A stretch of 20,247 bases of DNA from a virus, in the IMG/VR virus record IMGVR_UViG_3300043448_000123, positions 1 through 20,247 of that record; one strand, given 5' to 3'. The notes beneath the pieces were generated by a model. That model was not told the DNA's origin. It worked only from the letters and a program-made list of their open reading frames with translations, and did not search any database. Of this stretch, positions 19,447-20,247 are shown in pieces. Position numbers and translations under genes: made by a program. Each line of letters begins with the position of its first letter. Position 1 is the first letter of the stretch.

Positions 19447-20247
19447 TAGTAAATCTTACTCCTTGCCACTGGCTGATCTTCTATTTTTGTTACCACTCCA
19501 TACCGTGCCAGTGTAGCCGCTACCAGTGGTGTTATGTTAGTTGTGCTTTGACGATTCCATGCCCAGGAATCACCCAATGGCCGTTTAGTAGATCCCATAA
19601 TTGCAGTTCTTAAATTAGGATCATCTAAGTGGCTTATAGTTTTTGCTTGTACTGCATCATAAAAAGAACCACATGCCCTGGCGTAATCACGCAAGTGAAT
19701 AGACATAACGCCAATGTTTTGTTTTTCTAACTCAACTATTAAAGAAGCCGCCGGTGATCCTGTATCAATAACCACCTTTGTGTTGTACTTTTTGCATAGT
19801 TCTACTAATCGTGGCAAAACCCAGGATGTACCCTCTTTACACTCAATCAATTCAATAGGCGTAAAATCTCTAACTAAACCGGATGCGGCTATTGAAGCAC
19901 GGTCACGCTCACGCGATATATCTACACCAAATACAATCTTATTGCCAACTGTAATATCTGTTCTAGCCAAAGAATCCCAAAGTTCAGTATTGATAACTTG
20001 CACTGCATCCCTAGATGGCCAAACATTCAGCCATTCCTTTGTAAAAATATCCGGGCTATTAGTTGCCGCCGCTTCACGCACTGCATCTATCAACACGCCT
20101 TTTTCTTCATGCAATGATGGTATAGCCTGATACCAAACTTGTTCATCTAAATAATCAAATTCATCTAATGATGGACACCATTCAAACCAGGCTAGTTTGT
20201 TTTGTGGTTCTGCAATCTCTCTATGGCCAATCTCTCTGTAATGCTCT
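19446..20247 (-). CDS. terL: Terminase large subunit, C-terminal part (cut by window edge)
   Basis: The open frame runs off the right edge; 266 residues are visible. The early visible part (LAWFEWCPSLDEFDYLDEQV and WYQAIPSL) is the end of the ATPase half or the linker. The nuclease domain follows: FGVDISRERDRASIAASG supplies the first acidic residue of the RNase-H-like site, TKVVIDTGSPAASLIVELEK the second, and the segment RPLGDSWAWNRQSTTNITPL then VAATLARYG is the typical end of the domain. The enzyme cuts concatemeric DNA and pumps it into proheads through the portal encoded two genes downstream. The ATPase Walker motifs lie outside the window. Confidence 0.92.
   Translation of the reverse strand, partial: EHYREIGHREIAEPQNKLAWFEWCPSLDEFDYLDEQVWYQAIPSLHEEKGVLIDAVREAAATNSPDIFTKEWLNVWPSRDAVQVINTELWDSLARTDITVGNKIVFGVDISRERDRASIAASGLVRDFTPIELIECKEGTSWVLPRLVELCKKYNTKVVIDTGSPAASLIVELEKQNIGVMSIHLRDYARACGSFYDAVQAKTISHLDDPNLRTAIMGSTKRPLGDSWAWNRQSTTNITPLVAATLARYGVVTKIEDQPVARSKIY

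Noticed and set aside
19714-20130. Plus-strand open frame of 138 codons
   Set aside because: It is antisense to the well-conserved terminase nuclease domain and has no recognisable motif.
1-20247. CRISPR array, tRNA gene, integrase or attachment site
   Set aside because: No regularly spaced repeats, cloverleaf-like segment, recombinase motif or att-like duplication was seen on either strand by eye.

Overview
This window is a stretch of a tailed-phage (siphovirus-type) genome or prophage. Every supported gene is on the minus strand, so transcription runs from the right edge to the left. The sequence is AT-rich. Genes are packed with ATGA or TAATG stop/start overlaps, and most starts carry a readable Shine-Dalgarno (SD) sequence. 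The minor tail proteins, the M15-peptidase endolysin followed by two small membrane proteins, and the head gene order resemble actinobacteriophages. Together with the low G+C and Lys/Asn-rich proteins, a low-G+C (perhaps aquatic) actinobacterial host is a reasonable inference, but nothing in the window proves it.

Right to left, the head module comes first: terminase large subunit (cut by the right edge), a 48-residue membrane protein, HK97-type portal, prohead protease, a two-segment head-region protein, HK97-fold major capsid protein and head-tail connector. Two RNA hairpins lie between capsid and connector. The second appears to lock the connector start inside a 16-bp stem, while a 14-codon leader ORF with a strong SD sits in its loop. 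The tail module follows (about 14.9 to 8.8 kb): tail terminator-like protein, tail tube, a tail assembly chaperone pair made by a -1 frameshift on A AAA AAT, a gp10-like protein, tape measure, a large minor tail protein, a tail-tip/fibre-like protein and a short accessory protein.

The lysis cassette (8.75 to 7.88 kb) holds an M15 metallopeptidase endolysin and two holin-like membrane proteins. It is followed by a glycosyltransferase, an NAD-dependent sugar epimerase/dehydratase, an 87-residue basic/acidic protein and a calcineurin-like phosphoesterase.

After a 96-bp intergenic stretch with a 12-bp direct repeat comes a block of small early-type genes (5.17 to 1.9 kb). It contains a HicB-like protein, a minimal stand-alone Prim-Pol domain, a predicted single-strand annealing protein with a C-terminal zinc ribbon, a PD-(D/E)xK-type nuclease, and three tiny CxxC/CxxC zinc-ribbon ORFs of 34 to 55 residues. 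The last part (1.9 kb to the left edge) carries a secreted transglycosylase-like protein whose 5' end contains a G7-TA-G7 tract on the mRNA strand, a second glycosyltransferase, a small beta-rich protein, a GC-rich non-coding patch and an HNH endonuclease. HNH genes usually sit next to cos and the terminase genes, so the left end probably joins, directly or through a few genes such as terS, to the terminase at the right end of a circular or permuted genome map.

No anti-phage defence system, CRISPR array, tRNA or integrase was seen. The most unusual content is RNA-level control (leader ORF plus hairpin, frameshift, G-tract) and the set of miniature zinc-ribbon proteins.
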